Shown piece after piece: positions 9,344-19,595 of a DNA stretch of 64,000 bases. The stretch lies in NCBI RefSeq assembly GCF_034387475.1, contig NZ_JAXCIL010000001.1, positions 2,108,001 through 2,172,000 on the forward strand, read 5' to 3'. Under the pieces are notes generated by a model that searched no databases, had not been told where the DNA came from, and saw nothing but the letters and a program-made list of their open reading frames with translations. How positions within the stretch are numbered: the first letter of the stretch is position 1; the number at the start of each line of letters is the position of its first letter. Both the position numbers and the translations under genes were made by a program. The stretch comes from Pseudomonas sp. Teo4. GTDB taxonomy: Bacteria; Pseudomonadota; Gammaproteobacteria; Pseudomonadales; Pseudomonadaceae.

Positions 9344-9424
9344 TGCGCGCATAGCCGGCCACTCGTTCCGTGCTCTGGAATGTCAGTATCCAGGGCGCGG
9401 AGGCGTTAGCTTTGCCTGTTCCAA

Positions 9425-9445
9425 GCGAAACCTTGCCTGTTTCGC
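9425..9445. repeat. Perfect 7-bp inverted repeat GCGAAAC-N7-GTTTCGC
   Basis: Arms 9425-9431 and 9439-9445 with a seven-base spacer, between ETF-QO and the truncated hydrolase fragment. It resembles the GTTTC-N7-GAAAY motifs near 7.4-7.6 kb with half-sites in the opposite order. It could be an old operator of the truncated gene or a weak stem-loop. The rest of 9344-9547 shows nothing else. Confidence 0.3.
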
Positions 9446-9547
9446 CATTGGTTAGCCTGGCTTACCAGTGCTGTCGCGGTCAGCGGGATTATCTGCAGAA
9501 ACAGCGCTTGTATGCTGTCGCGCTGCAGCCGAAGACCAAAGGAGCGC

Positions 9548-9895
9548 ATGCCGATGAGCAGGACCCAGCAATCCACCGTGGTCACCCTGACCCCAGCCGG
9601 CCGGGTGTTGGAAGCGCTGCTGCGCCTGCCGCTAGGTTTCGACCCGAACGAATGCTACCCGGCAATCATTTATACCCTTGCGCCCGCTCATGCCGCCGAG
9701 CCATCGCAACGCAAGCGCTATGACGAATTGCTGGGCAATGCCGCCTTCGTCAGCCTGACACTTAAGTACCCGGAGTGTCATGCCAGCGACGATTGCCAGG
9801 AAACACACCAGCAAGACATTCGCAGCGCACGCGATCACCTGCGTGGCTACCCGTTCATCGATTCACAACGCATCGGCGTGCTTGGCCTGGCGCCG
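9548..9895 (+). pseudogene. 5' fragment of a dienelactone-hydrolase-like alpha/beta hydrolase
   Basis: An ATG at 9548 with GGAG four bases upstream opens a frame related to the two hydrolases at 21.4 and 23.1 kb: L-P-L-G-F-D-P-N-E-C-Y-P-A-I-I matches their L-Y-L-P-P-G/A-F-x-x-S-K-Q-Y-P-A, and Q-R-I-G-V-L-G-L-A matches Q-R-I-G-V-L-G-I-C-A. Homology stops exactly where the nucleophile cysteine motif should be. The frame continues to 9991 only as antisense of the AraC gene. The catalytic triad is absent, so this is a truncated remnant, joined to the end of the AraC gene by a deletion or rearrangement near 9885-9895. Confidence 0.6.
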
Positions 9896-10786
9896 GTAGC
9901 GACCTGGCGGGCAGCCCATCACCCGGGTGAATGCCGTGATGAAGGCATATTCCGAGCTGTAGCCGACCCTTTCGGCGACCCTGGCGATTGACAGGTTGCC
10001 GCTGCGCAGCAACGAGGCGGCCCGCAGCATGCGCCAGCGCCCCAGGTACTCGATCGGCGCCAGCCCCATGGCCGCCTTGAAGCGACGCGCGAACACCGCC
10101 CGGGACATGCCCGCCAATGCGGCTAGCTGGGCGACGGTCCAGGCGTGCGTGGGGCGCTCGTGCATCGCCTGGATCGTCAGGCCCAACGGCGCATCGGACA
10201 GTGCTTGCAACCAGCCCTGGGGCAACTCGGGCGGTCGACGTTGCAGAAACAGCCGCAGCGTGTCCACCAGCAGCAGGCGGACCAGGTGTTCGATCACTAG
10301 CGCACCGCCCGCCTTGGGTTGTACCAGCTCGTCGGTCAGCCGGGTCAGCGAACTACGCAAGGCCGCGCCCTGTTCGCTGCCACCTTCGACCCGCACCATC
10401 GCCGGCAATGGATCGAGCAGCCGCTCGACCAGGTCGTCGTCAAGCAGCAACTGGCAGCTGACGATCAACTCGTCGCCACCGCCATTGAGGGTCTTCACGC
10501 CCTGGTGCCCTGGCGTGATCAGCGAGTAGGCATCGACTGGCGTCAGTGTCGGGTCGTTGCTGACCACGAATGCCCAACCCTTGCTGAGCACGAAGCAGTC
10601 ACCGGACTCCAGCCGCTGGTAGGGCCCATCCGCCATGGCAATCCAGCAGACACCTCGCTCCACCGAGCAGAACTTGATGCCTTGGGCAGGCGGAAAACGC
10701 AACGACCACGGCCCGGCCGCATCCAGAGCGGCCGAGCGAGTGATACCGGGGTGCATCAGGTTCAGTACTTCGCACAGTGGGTCCAT
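9863..10786 (-). CDS. AraC-family regulator with cupin_6-type N-terminal domain
   Basis: A 307-residue AraC/XylS-family regulator. The N-terminal cupin-type sensor domain (about residues 1-190) is followed by two HTH motifs (A-A-L-A-G-M-S-R-A-V-F-A-R-R-F and A-E-R-V-G-Y-S-S-E-Y-A-F) and the usual end P-P-G-R-Y-R-R-Q. The last seven residues, A-K-H-A-D-A-L, are encoded by the antisense of the hydrolase fragment, so its original stop was probably lost at the rearrangement junction. It diverges from the GMC oxidoreductase gene 151 bases away and probably regulates it. Confidence 0.9.
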   Translation of the reverse strand: MDPLCEVLNLMHPGITRSAALDAAGPWSLRFPPAQGIKFCSVERGVCWIAMADGPYQRLESGDCFVLSKGWAFVVSNDPTLTPVDAYSLITPGHQGVKTLNGGGDELIVSCQLLLDDDLVERLLDPLPAMVRVEGGSEQGAALRSSLTRLTDELVQPKAGGALVIEHLVRLLLVDTLRLFLQRRPPELPQGWLQALSDAPLGLTIQAMHERPTHAWTVAQLAALAGMSRAVFARRFKAAMGLAPIEYLGRWRMLRAASLLRSGNLSIARVAERVGYSSEYAFITAFTRVMGCPPGRYRRQAKHADAL

Positions 10787-10937
10787 GGCAGCGAGACGAT
10801 AGCGAATGGAATCGAGACTTCACCACATTGTCCGTCCCGGGGCGACTGCCCAGACTTGCTTGGCCCGGCCTGCGGAATGTGGCGCCACCAGTAGCTGGCC
10901 GCACGCTGAAAAACCATAAGAACAAGGAAACTGATCG

Positions 10938-12563
10938 ATGGCTGAATTCGACTACATCATCGTCGGTGCCGGTAGTTCCGGCGCCGTCCTGGCGCTGCGC
11001 CTTGCCGAGGCCGGACACAGTGTCTGCCTGCTGGAGGCCGGCCCGGCGGACCGTGACCCGATGATTCACCTGCCAGCCGGCTTCATCAAGGCGGTGTCCA
11101 ACCCCAGGTTGACCTGGGGCTTCGTCAGCGCCCCGGTGCCCGGAGCCAACGGCCGCTCGCTGCCGCTGGTGCAGGGCAAGGTGCTGGGTGGCTCCAGCTC
11201 GATCAACGGCATGGTCTACAACCGTTGCCAGCCGGCCGACTACGACACCTGGGCAAGCCTGGGCAACAGCAGCTGGAGTTATCAGGATGTGCTGCCGTAT
11301 TTTCGCAAGGCCGAGCGCCGCATCGGCCCAGGCGAACCCGGCTACCGAGGTGAAGACGGCCCTATCACGGTGACCGACCCCGACTACCCCAGCCCGCTGT
11401 ACCGCTGTTTCATCGACGCGGCCATCGCCCAGGGCATCGCGTACAACGATGACTACAACGGTGCGACCCAGGATGGCGTGGGCAATTTCCAGTTCACCAT
11501 CGACACCCGCCGGGGCCTGGCGCGCCGCGCCAGCACGGCGGTGACGTACCTCAACGCGGCCAGGCAGACGCGCCGGGTAACCATCAAGACCGAATGCCTG
11601 GTGGAGCAGGTGCTGTTTCGTGACCGGCGGGCCATCGGCGTGCGCTACCTGCACGGCAAGGGCCAGCGTCTGCAGGCCAGTGTCATGGCCAGACGCGAAG
11701 TGATCCTCAGCGCTGGCGCGATCAACACCCCCAGATTGTTGCAGGTTTCAGGTGTGGGTGACCCCGAACACCTGCGCAGCATCGGCCAGCAACTGCTGAT
11801 TGCCTCACCCGGCGTGGGCGCCAACCTCTCGGACCACTACCAGGTGCGCCTGAGCGCACAACTGCAAGGCGTCGTCACCCTGAACCAACGCGCCCGCGGG
11901 CTGGCGCTGGTCGGCGAGGCCTTCAACTGGCTGCGGGGCAAACCGAGCATCCTCGGCATGGGTCCGGTACCGATGCGGCTGTTCCACCGTACCGACCCGA
12001 CCATGCCCGACCCCGACCTGCAGATGTCCTTCACCCCAGGCAGCTTCAAGGCCGGAGAAACCGGACGGCTGGACACCTACCCCGGCATGACCATCGGCGG
12101 CTACCAGCAGCGCCCGCAAAGCCGTGGCCATGTGCGCGCCAAATCGACCTGCATCGACGTGGCACCGGAGATCCAGCCCAACTACCTCGACAGCACCATC
12201 GACCGTGAGGCAATCATCGAGGTGGTGCGCATGGCCAGGCGACTGATGCGCGCGTCCTCGTTCGCGCCCTATTTCGTCCAGGAGGGGTTCCCGGGCGCGC
12301 AGGTGGGCGACAGCGACGATGAGATTCTCGATTTCGTTCGCCAATCCGGCGGCACCGCCTTCCACCACATGGGCACCGCCCGGATGGGGCCTGCCAGCGA
12401 CCCGCTGGCGGTGGTCGATGCGCAGCTGCGCCTGCGAGGCGCCACGGGGCTGCGCGTTGCCGACTGCTCGATCATGCCAACGCCGTTGTCTGGCAACACC
12501 AACGCCCCGGCGATCATGATCGGCGAAAAAGCCGCCGATCTGATACTCGCCAACCCGCAGTAG
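10938..12563 (+). CDS. GMC-family FAD-dependent oxidoreductase (choline/alcohol dehydrogenase type)
   Basis: The 541-residue protein starts with the FAD-binding Y-I-I-V-G-A-G-S-S-G, has the GMC signature G-K-V-L-G-G-S-S-S-I-N-G-M-V-Y-N-R near residue 85, and ends with the active-site region F-H-H-M-G-T-A-R-M-G and N-T-N-A-P-A-I-M-I-G-E-K-A-A. GMC enzymes oxidise alcohols (choline, polyethylene glycol, alkan-1-ols). The specific alcohol is not evident. The ATG at 10938 is preceded by an A-rich AACAAGGAAAC stretch that holds AAGGA. It diverges from the AraC gene and is probably its target. Confidence 0.92.
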   Translation: MAEFDYIIVGAGSSGAVLALRLAEAGHSVCLLEAGPADRDPMIHLPAGFIKAVSNPRLTWGFVSAPVPGANGRSLPLVQGKVLGGSSSINGMVYNRCQPADYDTWASLGNSSWSYQDVLPYFRKAERRIGPGEPGYRGEDGPITVTDPDYPSPLYRCFIDAAIAQGIAYNDDYNGATQDGVGNFQFTIDTRRGLARRASTAVTYLNAARQTRRVTIKTECLVEQVLFRDRRAIGVRYLHGKGQRLQASVMARREVILSAGAINTPRLLQVSGVGDPEHLRSIGQQLLIASPGVGANLSDHYQVRLSAQLQGVVTLNQRARGLALVGEAFNWLRGKPSILGMGPVPMRLFHRTDPTMPDPDLQMSFTPGSFKAGETGRLDTYPGMTIGGYQQRPQSRGHVRAKSTCIDVAPEIQPNYLDSTIDREAIIEVVRMARRLMRASSFAPYFVQEGFPGAQVGDSDDEILDFVRQSGGTAFHHMGTARMGPASDPLAVVDAQLRLRGATGLRVADCSIMPTPLSGNTNAPAIMIGEKAADLILANPQ

Positions 12564-12581
12564 ATAACGGACCGGAGCGCC

Positions 12582-12600
12582 AGGGCTGCATGGCAGCCCT
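12582..12600. terminator. Hairpin between convergent genes
   Basis: AGGGCTGC (12582-12589), loop ATG, GCAGCCCT (12593-12600), between the convergent GMC oxidoreductase and outer-membrane factor genes. There is no good T-run on either side, so termination is only suggested by position. Confidence 0.35.
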
Positions 12601-14014
12601 ATAGGCTCGCCGACCGCTGCACTTGCCAGCCACCGCCCATGGCCTTGAACAGGTCGACCTCGGAGGTCAACTGCCCAAGCCGGTCCTGGATCAGTTGCTG
12701 GCGGGCACTGAACAGCTCGCGCTGGGCATCGAGCACGCTCAGATAACTGTCCACGCCTTCGTCATAGCGCTGGCGGGCCAGGTCGTAGTAGGCCTGGTTG
12801 TCATCCACCCTGCCCTGCTGGCTGTGCAATTGCTTGCCATAGGTGCCACGGGCCGCCAGCCCGTCGGCGACCTCCTGAAACGCGGTCTGGATCGCGCCTT
12901 CGTACTCGCTGACGTTGATGTCGCGGCGAATCCTGGCGTAATCCAGCTCGGCCTGCAGGCGCCCGGCGTTGAAGATCGGCAGGTTGATCTGCGGCATGAA
13001 CTGCCACATCCCCGAGCCGCCCTTGAACAGGCCGTCGAGTTCGGCACTGGATGTCCCGGCCGCACCGGTCAAGGTGATGCTCGGGAAGAATGCCGCCCGC
13101 GCCGCGCCGATATTGGCGTTGGCCGCCAGCAGGCGGTGCTCGGCCGCACGGATATCGGGGCGGCGCAGCAGGACATCGGAGCTCAGCCCCGCGGGAAACT
13201 GCGCCAGCATTGGCTCGGACAATGGCCGGCCCTGGGGCAGGTCTGCCGGCAACCGGCCACCGATCAATCGCTCCAGGGCGTTGAGGTCCTGAGCTACCTG
13301 GCGGGTGTACAGGCTCTCCTGCACCTGGGCCTGGGATACCAAGGTTCGGGCCTGCCTGACATCGATCTGCGAGGCGGTGCCGTTGTTCAAGCGATCCTCC
13401 ACCAGCCCAAGGCTGTCGCTCTGGCTTTTCAGGGTCGAGCGGGCCAGTGTCAGCTGGTCCTGATCGGCGCGCCAGGTCAGGTAGGCGGTGGCCACATCGG
13501 CCACCAGCGAAACCTGCACGCTGTAGCGCGCCGCGTCCGAGGCCAGGTATTGCTCGGCGGCGGCCTGGCTGAGGCTGCGCAAGCGGCCGAACAGGTCCAG
13601 TTCATAGGACACACCCAACGCCGCCTGATACTGACTCTGGATGCCTGCCTCGTCGGTCGGCGACAGATCGGCCGGTACCCGCTGGCGGCTGCCACCGACG
13701 CCCAGATCGACGCTCGGGAACTGCTCCGCCCGCTGGATACGGTGCAACGCCCGGTAGGCCTCGACATTCAACACGGCCTGGCGCAGATCGGTGTTGTTGG
13801 CCAAGGCCTGGCCGACCAGGCGTTGCAGCGCAGGGTCCTGGAACACTGACTGCCAGTCCATCAACGCCGCATCGTCGGCTTTGGTGGACGCGGCATAGGC
13901 CGCGCCCTGTGGCCAGACAGCGGGAATATCCGCCTGTGGGCGCTGGTAGTCGGGAATCAGGCTGCAACCGCTCAGCGCGAGGGCCACCGCCAGGCTCAGG
14001 GTCTTGAGCTTCAT
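12599..14014 (-). CDS. RND efflux outer-membrane factor, NodT/OprM-type lipoprotein
   Basis: A 471-residue TolC-type channel. The signal peptide ends in the lipobox L-S-G-C, with the acylated cysteine near residue 17, followed by S-L-I-P-D-Y-Q-R-P, the usual start of OprM-like lipoproteins. Two OEP repeats follow, each with coiled-coil helices (for example [12 protein letters not shown]). It overlaps the RND pump gene by four bases and completes an adaptor-pump-channel operon, so it is the outer-membrane exit duct of this tripartite system. Confidence 0.95.
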   Translation of the reverse strand: MKLKTLSLAVALALSGCSLIPDYQRPQADIPAVWPQGAAYAASTKADDAALMDWQSVFQDPALQRLVGQALANNTDLRQAVLNVEAYRALHRIQRAEQFPSVDLGVGGSRQRVPADLSPTDEAGIQSQYQAALGVSYELDLFGRLRSLSQAAAEQYLASDAARYSVQVSLVADVATAYLTWRADQDQLTLARSTLKSQSDSLGLVEDRLNNGTASQIDVRQARTLVSQAQVQESLYTRQVAQDLNALERLIGGRLPADLPQGRPLSEPMLAQFPAGLSSDVLLRRPDIRAAEHRLLAANANIGAARAAFFPSITLTGAAGTSSAELDGLFKGGSGMWQFMPQINLPIFNAGRLQAELDYARIRRDINVSEYEGAIQTAFQEVADGLAARGTYGKQLHSQQGRVDDNQAYYDLARQRYDEGVDSYLSVLDAQRELFSARQQLIQDRLGQLTSEVDLFKAMGGGWQVQRSASL

Positions 14015-17000
14015 GCCTTCTCTCCTTCCGGGGCGGCTTGACGCTTGGTGCCCCGCTCGAACAATGCCACCACTGCCACGTAGAACAGCGGCACGAAGAA
14101 CACCGCGAGCACAGTGGCGGTGATCATCCCGCCCACTACACCGGTGGCCAGGGAATGCTGGCTGCCGGAGCCTGCCCCGGCAGCGCGGGCCATGGGCAGC
14201 ACACCGAAGGTGAACGCCATGGAAGTCATCAGGATCGGCCGCAGTCGCAGGCGAGCCGCTTCCACGGCTGCCCTGACCAGCGGCACGCCTTCGCGCTCGT
14301 ACAACTCCTTGGCGAACTCGATGATCAGGATCGCGTTCTTCGCGGTCAGGCCGATGGTGGTCATCAAGCCGATCTGGAAGTACACGTCGGCGCTCAGGTC
14401 ACGCCACAGGGTCGCCAGCACCGCGCCGAGAATGCCCACCGGCACGATAGCAATTACCGCTGCCGGCACCGACCAGCTCTCGTACAGCGCCGCCAGGCAC
14501 AGGAACACGATCAGCACGGTCAGGGCATAGAGCATCGGTGCCTGGCTGCCGGTCTTGATCTCCTCGTAGGACAGGCCGTTGTAGCTCAGGCCAACGCCAT
14601 TGGGCATCTGCTGCATGATCTCGGCGATGGCGACCATCGCGTCACCCGTGCTGTAGCCCGGCGCAGGCTGGCCGAGGATCTGCACCGCCGAGATCCCCCC
14701 GAAGCGCTCGAGCTTCGGCGAGCCGGAAACCCAGCGGCCGGTGGCGAAGGCCGAGAACGGCACCATCTGCCCACGGTTGTTGCGTACGTACCACTTGTCG
14801 AAGTCTTCCGGGCCGATGCGCGAGGTGTCCTCACCCTGCAGGTAGACCCGCTTGATTCGCCCGCGGTCGATGAAGTCGTTGACGTACATCGAGCCCCAGG
14901 CCGCCGACATGGTGTCGTTGATCGCCTGGATACTCACCTGCAAGGTGCGAGCCTTTTCTTCGTCGATCTCGATCTTGTATTGCGGCTCGTCACCCTTGCC
15001 GTTCGGGCGCACAGCCATCAGCACCGGGCTCTTGGCGGCCAGGGCGAGGAACTGGTCGCGCGCGGCCATCAGCCCGTCGTGGCCCAGGCCCGCGTTGTCC
15101 TGCAGGTAGAAGTCAAAGCCCATGGCATTACCCATCTCGAGGATCGCCGGCGGCACGAAGGCCATGACGGTGGCGTCCTTGACTCCGGCGAAGCTGGCGT
15201 TGGCGCGCTCGGCCAAACTGAACACGTCCTTGCCTGCGGCATGCCGCTTGCCCCAGTCCTTGAGCAACACGAACGCCACGCCGGAGTTCTGCCCGCGACC
15301 GGCGAAGTTGAAGCCGTTGACCGTCAGCACGGAGTCGACGATGTCGCTCTCGTTCTTGAGCAGGTAATCGGTGACCTGGCTCAGCACCGCCTCGGTACGC
15401 TCGGCCGAACCGTTGACCGGCATGCGCGCCTCGATGATCAGTACGCCCTGGTCTTCGTTGGGCAGGAACGCATTGGGAATGCGGGTGAACAGGTAGCCTG
15501 TGCCCACCGTGATGATCAGGAAGATCAGCAAGTAGCGGCCACGACGCCCGAGCATATGCTGCACGCCGCGCTCGAAGCGCTGGGTGCCTCGGTCGAAGGT
15601 ACGGTTGAACCAGCCGAAGAAGCCTTTCTTCTCGGTATGGCCGTGGCCTTGCGGGGCCTTGAGGATGGTCGCGCACAATGCGGGGGTGAAGATCAATGCC
15701 ACCAGCACCGAGATGCCCATGCACACCACCACGGTGACGGCGAACTGTTTGTAGATGATGCCCGCCGAGCCGCCGAAGAACGCCATCGGCACGAACACGG
15801 CCGACAGCACCGTACCGATACCGATCAAGGCACCGGATATCTGCTGCATGGACTTGCGCGTGGCCTCCAGTGGCGACAGCCCTTCGTCATGCATCAGGCG
15901 CTCGACGTTCTCCACCACGACGATGGCATCGTCCACCAGCAAACCGATGGCCAGCACCATGGCATACATGGCCAGGGCATTGATGGTGATGCCGAAGAGC
16001 GGCAACACCGCAAAGGTCGCCAGCAGCACCACCGGAATCGCCAAGGTCGGAATCAGCGTGGCCCGGAAACTCTGTAGGAACAGGAACATCACCAGGAACA
16101 CCAGCACCACCGCTTCGAAGATGGTGTGGATCACTGAGTCGATCGACGCGGTAACCACCGGTGTGGTGTCGTAGGGGAAGATCACTTCGACCCCTTCCGG
16201 CAGGTTTTTCGCCTGCTTCTCCACCACGGCGCGCACCGCCTTCGAGGTCTCCAGCAGGTTGCCTCCCGGCGCCAGACGCAGGGCCAGGCCAGAAGACTCG
16301 TGGCCGTTGTGGCGGATGCTGATGGAGAAGTTGTCCGCACCCAGGGCGACCTTGGCCACGTCCTTGACCCGCACCTGCGAACCGTCGGCATTGACCTTGA
16401 CCAGTACCTCCTCGAACTCATGCACGTTGGTCATGCGGGTCTTGCCGATGATGGTGGCGTTCAACTGCACGCCGCCACGGGTCGGCAGGCCGCCAAGCTG
16501 GCCGGAGGACACTTGCACGTTCTGCTCACGGATCGCCGCCGCCACATCGCTCGGGGTCAGCTGGAAGCTGTTGAGCTTGCTGGGGTCGAGCCAGATGCGC
16601 ATGGCGTAAGGGGCGCCGAACAGCATCACGTCACCCACACCGTTAACCCGGGAAATCGGGTCCTGCAGGTCCGAGGCAATGATGTTGCTCAGGTCGAAGT
16701 TGTCCAGCTTGCCGGACTTGTCCACCAGGCCCACCACCAGGAAGAAGTTCTGCTGGTACTTGACCACCCGCAGGCCCTGGCGCTGCACCTCCTCGGGCAG
16801 GCGTGGCGTTGCCAGTTGCAGTTTGTTCTGCACCTGCACCTGGGCGATGTCCGGGTTAACCCCCTGCTCGAAGGTGACGATGATGGTCATGCTGCCGTCG
16901 GCGTTGCTTTCGGCGGACATGTAGCGGAACCCATCCAGGCCGCTCATCTGCTGTTCGATGACCTGGACCACGGTGTCCTGAACGGTCTGCGCCGAAGCGC

Positions 17001-17151
17001 CCGGGTAGGACACCTGGATGGAGACCGCCGGCGCCGCGATGTTCGGGTACTGGCTGACTGGCATGTTCAGCAGCGAGAGCATGCCGGCCAGCATCGCGAC
17101 CATCGCCAGGACCCAGGCGAAGATCGGACGATCGATGAAAAAGCGTGACAT
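14011..17151 (-). CDS. RND multidrug efflux pump, HAE-1 (AcrB/MexB-like) family
   Basis: A 1046-residue proton-driven inner-membrane pump of standard AcrB length. It starts [14 protein letters not shown] and has twelve transmembrane segments around two large periplasmic loops. The proton-relay aspartate pair is visible in [16 protein letters not shown] near residue 405, and a relay lysine in [10 protein letters not shown] near residue 937. Substrates are probably drugs, solvents or other amphiphiles. It is not close enough to TtgB or MexF, as I recall them, to give a symbol. No dedicated repressor gene is adjacent. Confidence 0.95.
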   Translation of the reverse strand: MSRFFIDRPIFAWVLAMVAMLAGMLSLLNMPVSQYPNIAAPAVSIQVSYPGASAQTVQDTVVQVIEQQMSGLDGFRYMSAESNADGSMTIIVTFEQGVNPDIAQVQVQNKLQLATPRLPEEVQRQGLRVVKYQQNFFLVVGLVDKSGKLDNFDLSNIIASDLQDPISRVNGVGDVMLFGAPYAMRIWLDPSKLNSFQLTPSDVAAAIREQNVQVSSGQLGGLPTRGGVQLNATIIGKTRMTNVHEFEEVLVKVNADGSQVRVKDVAKVALGADNFSISIRHNGHESSGLALRLAPGGNLLETSKAVRAVVEKQAKNLPEGVEVIFPYDTTPVVTASIDSVIHTIFEAVVLVFLVMFLFLQSFRATLIPTLAIPVVLLATFAVLPLFGITINALAMYAMVLAIGLLVDDAIVVVENVERLMHDEGLSPLEATRKSMQQISGALIGIGTVLSAVFVPMAFFGGSAGIIYKQFAVTVVVCMGISVLVALIFTPALCATILKAPQGHGHTEKKGFFGWFNRTFDRGTQRFERGVQHMLGRRGRYLLIFLIITVGTGYLFTRIPNAFLPNEDQGVLIIEARMPVNGSAERTEAVLSQVTDYLLKNESDIVDSVLTVNGFNFAGRGQNSGVAFVLLKDWGKRHAAGKDVFSLAERANASFAGVKDATVMAFVPPAILEMGNAMGFDFYLQDNAGLGHDGLMAARDQFLALAAKSPVLMAVRPNGKGDEPQYKIEIDEEKARTLQVSIQAINDTMSAAWGSMYVNDFIDRGRIKRVYLQGEDTSRIGPEDFDKWYVRNNRGQMVPFSAFATGRWVSGSPKLERFGGISAVQILGQPAPGYSTGDAMVAIAEIMQQMPNGVGLSYNGLSYEEIKTGSQAPMLYALTVLIVFLCLAALYESWSVPAAVIAIVPVGILGAVLATLWRDLSADVYFQIGLMTTIGLTAKNAILIIEFAKELYEREGVPLVRAAVEAARLRLRPILMTSMAFTFGVLPMARAAGAGSGSQHSLATGVVGGMITATVLAVFFVPLFYVAVVALFERGTKRQAAPEGEKA

Positions 17152-17165
17152 GAGGTGGGTGCTCC

Positions 17166-18308
17166 TCAGTTGGCCGCTTGGGCGGGGCCGGTGAAGTCGG
17201 TGACCAGGTTGACGTTACCGGCTTCGACCGGCTCGACCTGGATACCCTTGCTCAGGCGCTGCAGGCCTTCGGTGACGACGCGATCGCCAGAGGTCAGGCC
17301 CTTGCCGATCAACCAGGCGTTGCCGACGGTGCGCAGCACCTCGACCTCACGTTGCTGCACCTGGTTGTCGGTGCCGACCAGCCACACCAGCGGCTGGCCA
17401 CGGGTGTCGCGCACGACCGCCTGTTGCGGCACCAGCAGTGCCGTCTCGCTCACCCCCTCGATGAGCCGGGCACGCACGAACATGCCTGGCAGCAGGGTGC
17501 GCTGCGGATTGGGAAACTCGGCGCGCAGGGTCACGGACCCGGTGGTGGGGTCAACCCGCACTTCCGAGAACTTCAGCGTGCCCTTTAGTGGGTACGGGCT
17601 GCCATCATCCAGGGCCAGGCTGACCTCGGCCTGCTTGGCGCCGTTCTGCAGATGCCCAGACTCCAGGGCACGTTGCAGGCCAAGCAGCTTGGTGATCGGT
17701 TGGGTCACGTCGACATAGATCGGGTCGAGCTGGGTCACGGTGGCCAGCTCCTGCGCCTGACCGTTGGTGACCAGCGCGCCCTCCGTCACCCTCGAACGGT
17801 CGATGCGACCCGAGATCGGCGACAGCACTTGGGTGTACTGCACATTGATCCGCGCCATCTGCGCATCGGCCTGAGCCTGCAGCCAGGTGGCCTGGGCGTC
17901 ATCGTACTGCTGCTGGCTGACCGCCTGGGTTTGCAACAGGCGCTGATAACGCTGGGCCAGGTTGCCGGCACTGCGCAGGTTGGCCTCGGCGCGAGCCAGT
18001 TGGGCGTTGTAGGTGCGCGGGTCGATCTGGTACAGCGCCTGGCCTTGCTTGACCTCGCTGCCTTCTTCGAAGGCGCGCTTCTGAATGATGCCCGACACTT
18101 GCGGGCGTACTTCAGCCACGCGATAGGCCGAGGTTCGGCCAGGCAGGTCGCTGGTCAACACCAGCGTTTGGGCCTTGACCTGATAGACGCCCACCTGGGG
18201 CGCGGCGGCGGGCGCGGCCGCTTCCTGCTTGCCGCAACCGGCCAGCAGCGCGGCGAGCGCCAAGGGGAGCAATGCCGGGGCGGCACGCACGGAACGAGAG
18301 AGAGTCAC
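17166..18308 (-). CDS. RND efflux periplasmic adaptor (membrane fusion lipoprotein)
   Basis: A 380-residue HlyD/AcrA-type adaptor. The signal peptide ends in L-L-A-G-C-G-K (cysteine near residue 25), so it is a lipoprotein. Then come the barrel-sandwich (lipoyl) halves around a helical hairpin ([16 protein letters not shown]), a beta-barrel and a membrane-proximal domain. It is the first gene of the adaptor-pump-channel operon, 14 bases before the pump gene, and links the pump to the outer-membrane factor. Confidence 0.95.
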   Translation of the reverse strand: MTLSRSVRAAPALLPLALAALLAGCGKQEAAAPAAAPQVGVYQVKAQTLVLTSDLPGRTSAYRVAEVRPQVSGIIQKRAFEEGSEVKQGQALYQIDPRTYNAQLARAEANLRSAGNLAQRYQRLLQTQAVSQQQYDDAQATWLQAQADAQMARINVQYTQVLSPISGRIDRSRVTEGALVTNGQAQELATVTQLDPIYVDVTQPITKLLGLQRALESGHLQNGAKQAEVSLALDDGSPYPLKGTLKFSEVRVDPTTGSVTLRAEFPNPQRTLLPGMFVRARLIEGVSETALLVPQQAVVRDTRGQPLVWLVGTDNQVQQREVEVLRTVGNAWLIGKGLTSGDRVVTEGLQRLSKGIQVEPVEAGNVNLVTDFTGPAQAAN

Positions 18309-18371
18309 CGGTAGGTTCTCCTTGAAAGGGTGGAAAAATTCGCTCGGGCGCGTAATGGCACGCCCCTTCGG

Positions 18372-19538
18372 TCAGTCGACCAAAGCCTCGGCGTCGCGCA
18401 GGGCGAACCAGCCGGGAGTGGCACTGATGGCACGCCACAGGCCCTCGGGCACGGCGTTGTCCGGGATGGCGCGCACATCGAGTTGCTGTTCGATCTGTTC
18501 AGCCTTGCCTTCACGGGCCAAGGCGACCCAGTCGGGATTGATGACCAACCCCCGGCCCAGGGCAACCATCGACAGGCCCAAGGCCAAGGCGGCCTCTGCC
18601 TGCTCCGGCGTAGTGATCTGGCCGGCCGCGATCACGGGCAACCGGTCGGCAACTTGTGCTAGTGCACGCTCGATGGTCAGCACTGGGGCCACGCTCTGCG
18701 ATTCGCCGTTGATGGGCTTGGCGTTGAGCAGGTCGTAAAGAGACACATGCAGGTAATCGACCCCCGCCTGCGCCAGGCGCTCGACCATTGCCAGGGAATC
18801 GTCGAGACGCAGGCCGCCCTCCTGGGCTTCCTCGAGTGATATCCGGTAACCGATCAGGAACGGGCGCTGCGCATGTTCGCGGACCACCTGCTGCAGGGCC
18901 TGCACCAGTGCCAAGGGGAAGCGCATGCGGTTTTCCCGCGAGCCTCCCCACTGATCGTCGCGCTGGTTGGCGGCCGGCGACAGGAAGTTCTGAATCAAAA
19001 AACCATGCGCACCATGCAGCTCGACGCCATCGAACCCGGCCTCGATGGCGCGCCGGGTGGCCTGGGCGAAGGCCTCGATCAGCGCGAGAATCTGCGCTTC
19101 GGTCAACGCCCTGGGCGTGGGAATGCCGCTGTTGAACGGGCCTGCCGGGGCCTTGACCGCACTGGCGCTGACCACTTCACCCTCGGGTGTCTGCGCGGCG
19201 ATGGCTTTGCTGCCTGCGTGGAAAATCTGCAGCACCGCCGGCGCCCCGCCGCTTTTCGCGGCCTGCGCCAGACGCCGCAAGCTGGGCAGGAAGCGGTCGT
19301 CCCAGGCAGCGAACTCGGCATCGAAGCCAATACCTTCTGGGCTGACGTGGGTGCAACCGGTGATCACCAGCCCTACCCCGTTCACGCGGCGACGGTAGTA
19401 GTCCAGCTCCTGCTCGGAAATGCTCGCGTCAGGGTTGGCGGACCAGGTGGTCATCGGCGCCATGGCCAGGCGATTGCTGACGCTCAGGCCGTTGGCGAAG
19501 TGCAAGGGACGGAAGATGTCGGGATAGATCGGTTTCAT
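18372..19538 (-). CDS. Old yellow enzyme-family NADH:flavin oxidoreductase
   Basis: A 388-residue FMN-binding TIM barrel of the OYE/2,4-dienoyl-CoA reductase group. It has the FMN-site segment N-R-L-A-M-A-P-M-T-T-W and the class motif G-F-D-G-V-E-L-H-G-A-H-G-F-L followed by L-S-P-A-A-N-Q-R-D-D-Q-W-G-G. These enzymes reduce activated C=C bonds of electrophiles with NAD(P)H. There is no C-terminal iron-sulphur extension. It lies 57 bases after an AraC gene that follows a flavodoxin-like gene, so the three may be one operon for electrophile or redox stress. Confidence 0.93.
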   Translation of the reverse strand: MKPIYPDIFRPLHFANGLSVSNRLAMAPMTTWSANPDASISEQELDYYRRRVNGVGLVITGCTHVSPEGIGFDAEFAAWDDRFLPSLRRLAQAAKSGGAPAVLQIFHAGSKAIAAQTPEGEVVSASAVKAPAGPFNSGIPTPRALTEAQILALIEAFAQATRRAIEAGFDGVELHGAHGFLIQNFLSPAANQRDDQWGGSRENRMRFPLALVQALQQVVREHAQRPFLIGYRISLEEAQEGGLRLDDSLAMVERLAQAGVDYLHVSLYDLLNAKPINGESQSVAPVLTIERALAQVADRLPVIAAGQITTPEQAEAALALGLSMVALGRGLVINPDWVALAREGKAEQIEQQLDVRAIPDNAVPEGLWRAISATPGWFALRDAEALVD

Positions 19539-19595
19539 GGTGCTTTCCAGATGCGGCCAGCACTGCGGGTGCCGACCAGAATGACAAGGGGCGAT

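Noticed and set aside
7424..9352. Long antisense frame over the ETF-QO gene
   Set aside because: Shadow of the strongly supported oxidoreductase; no homology pattern in its product.
14038..16077. Long open frame of 679 codons on the plus strand
   Set aside because: It is the antisense of the RND pump gene in GC-rich DNA; the product is His/Gln/Arg-rich low-complexity sequence with no family pattern.
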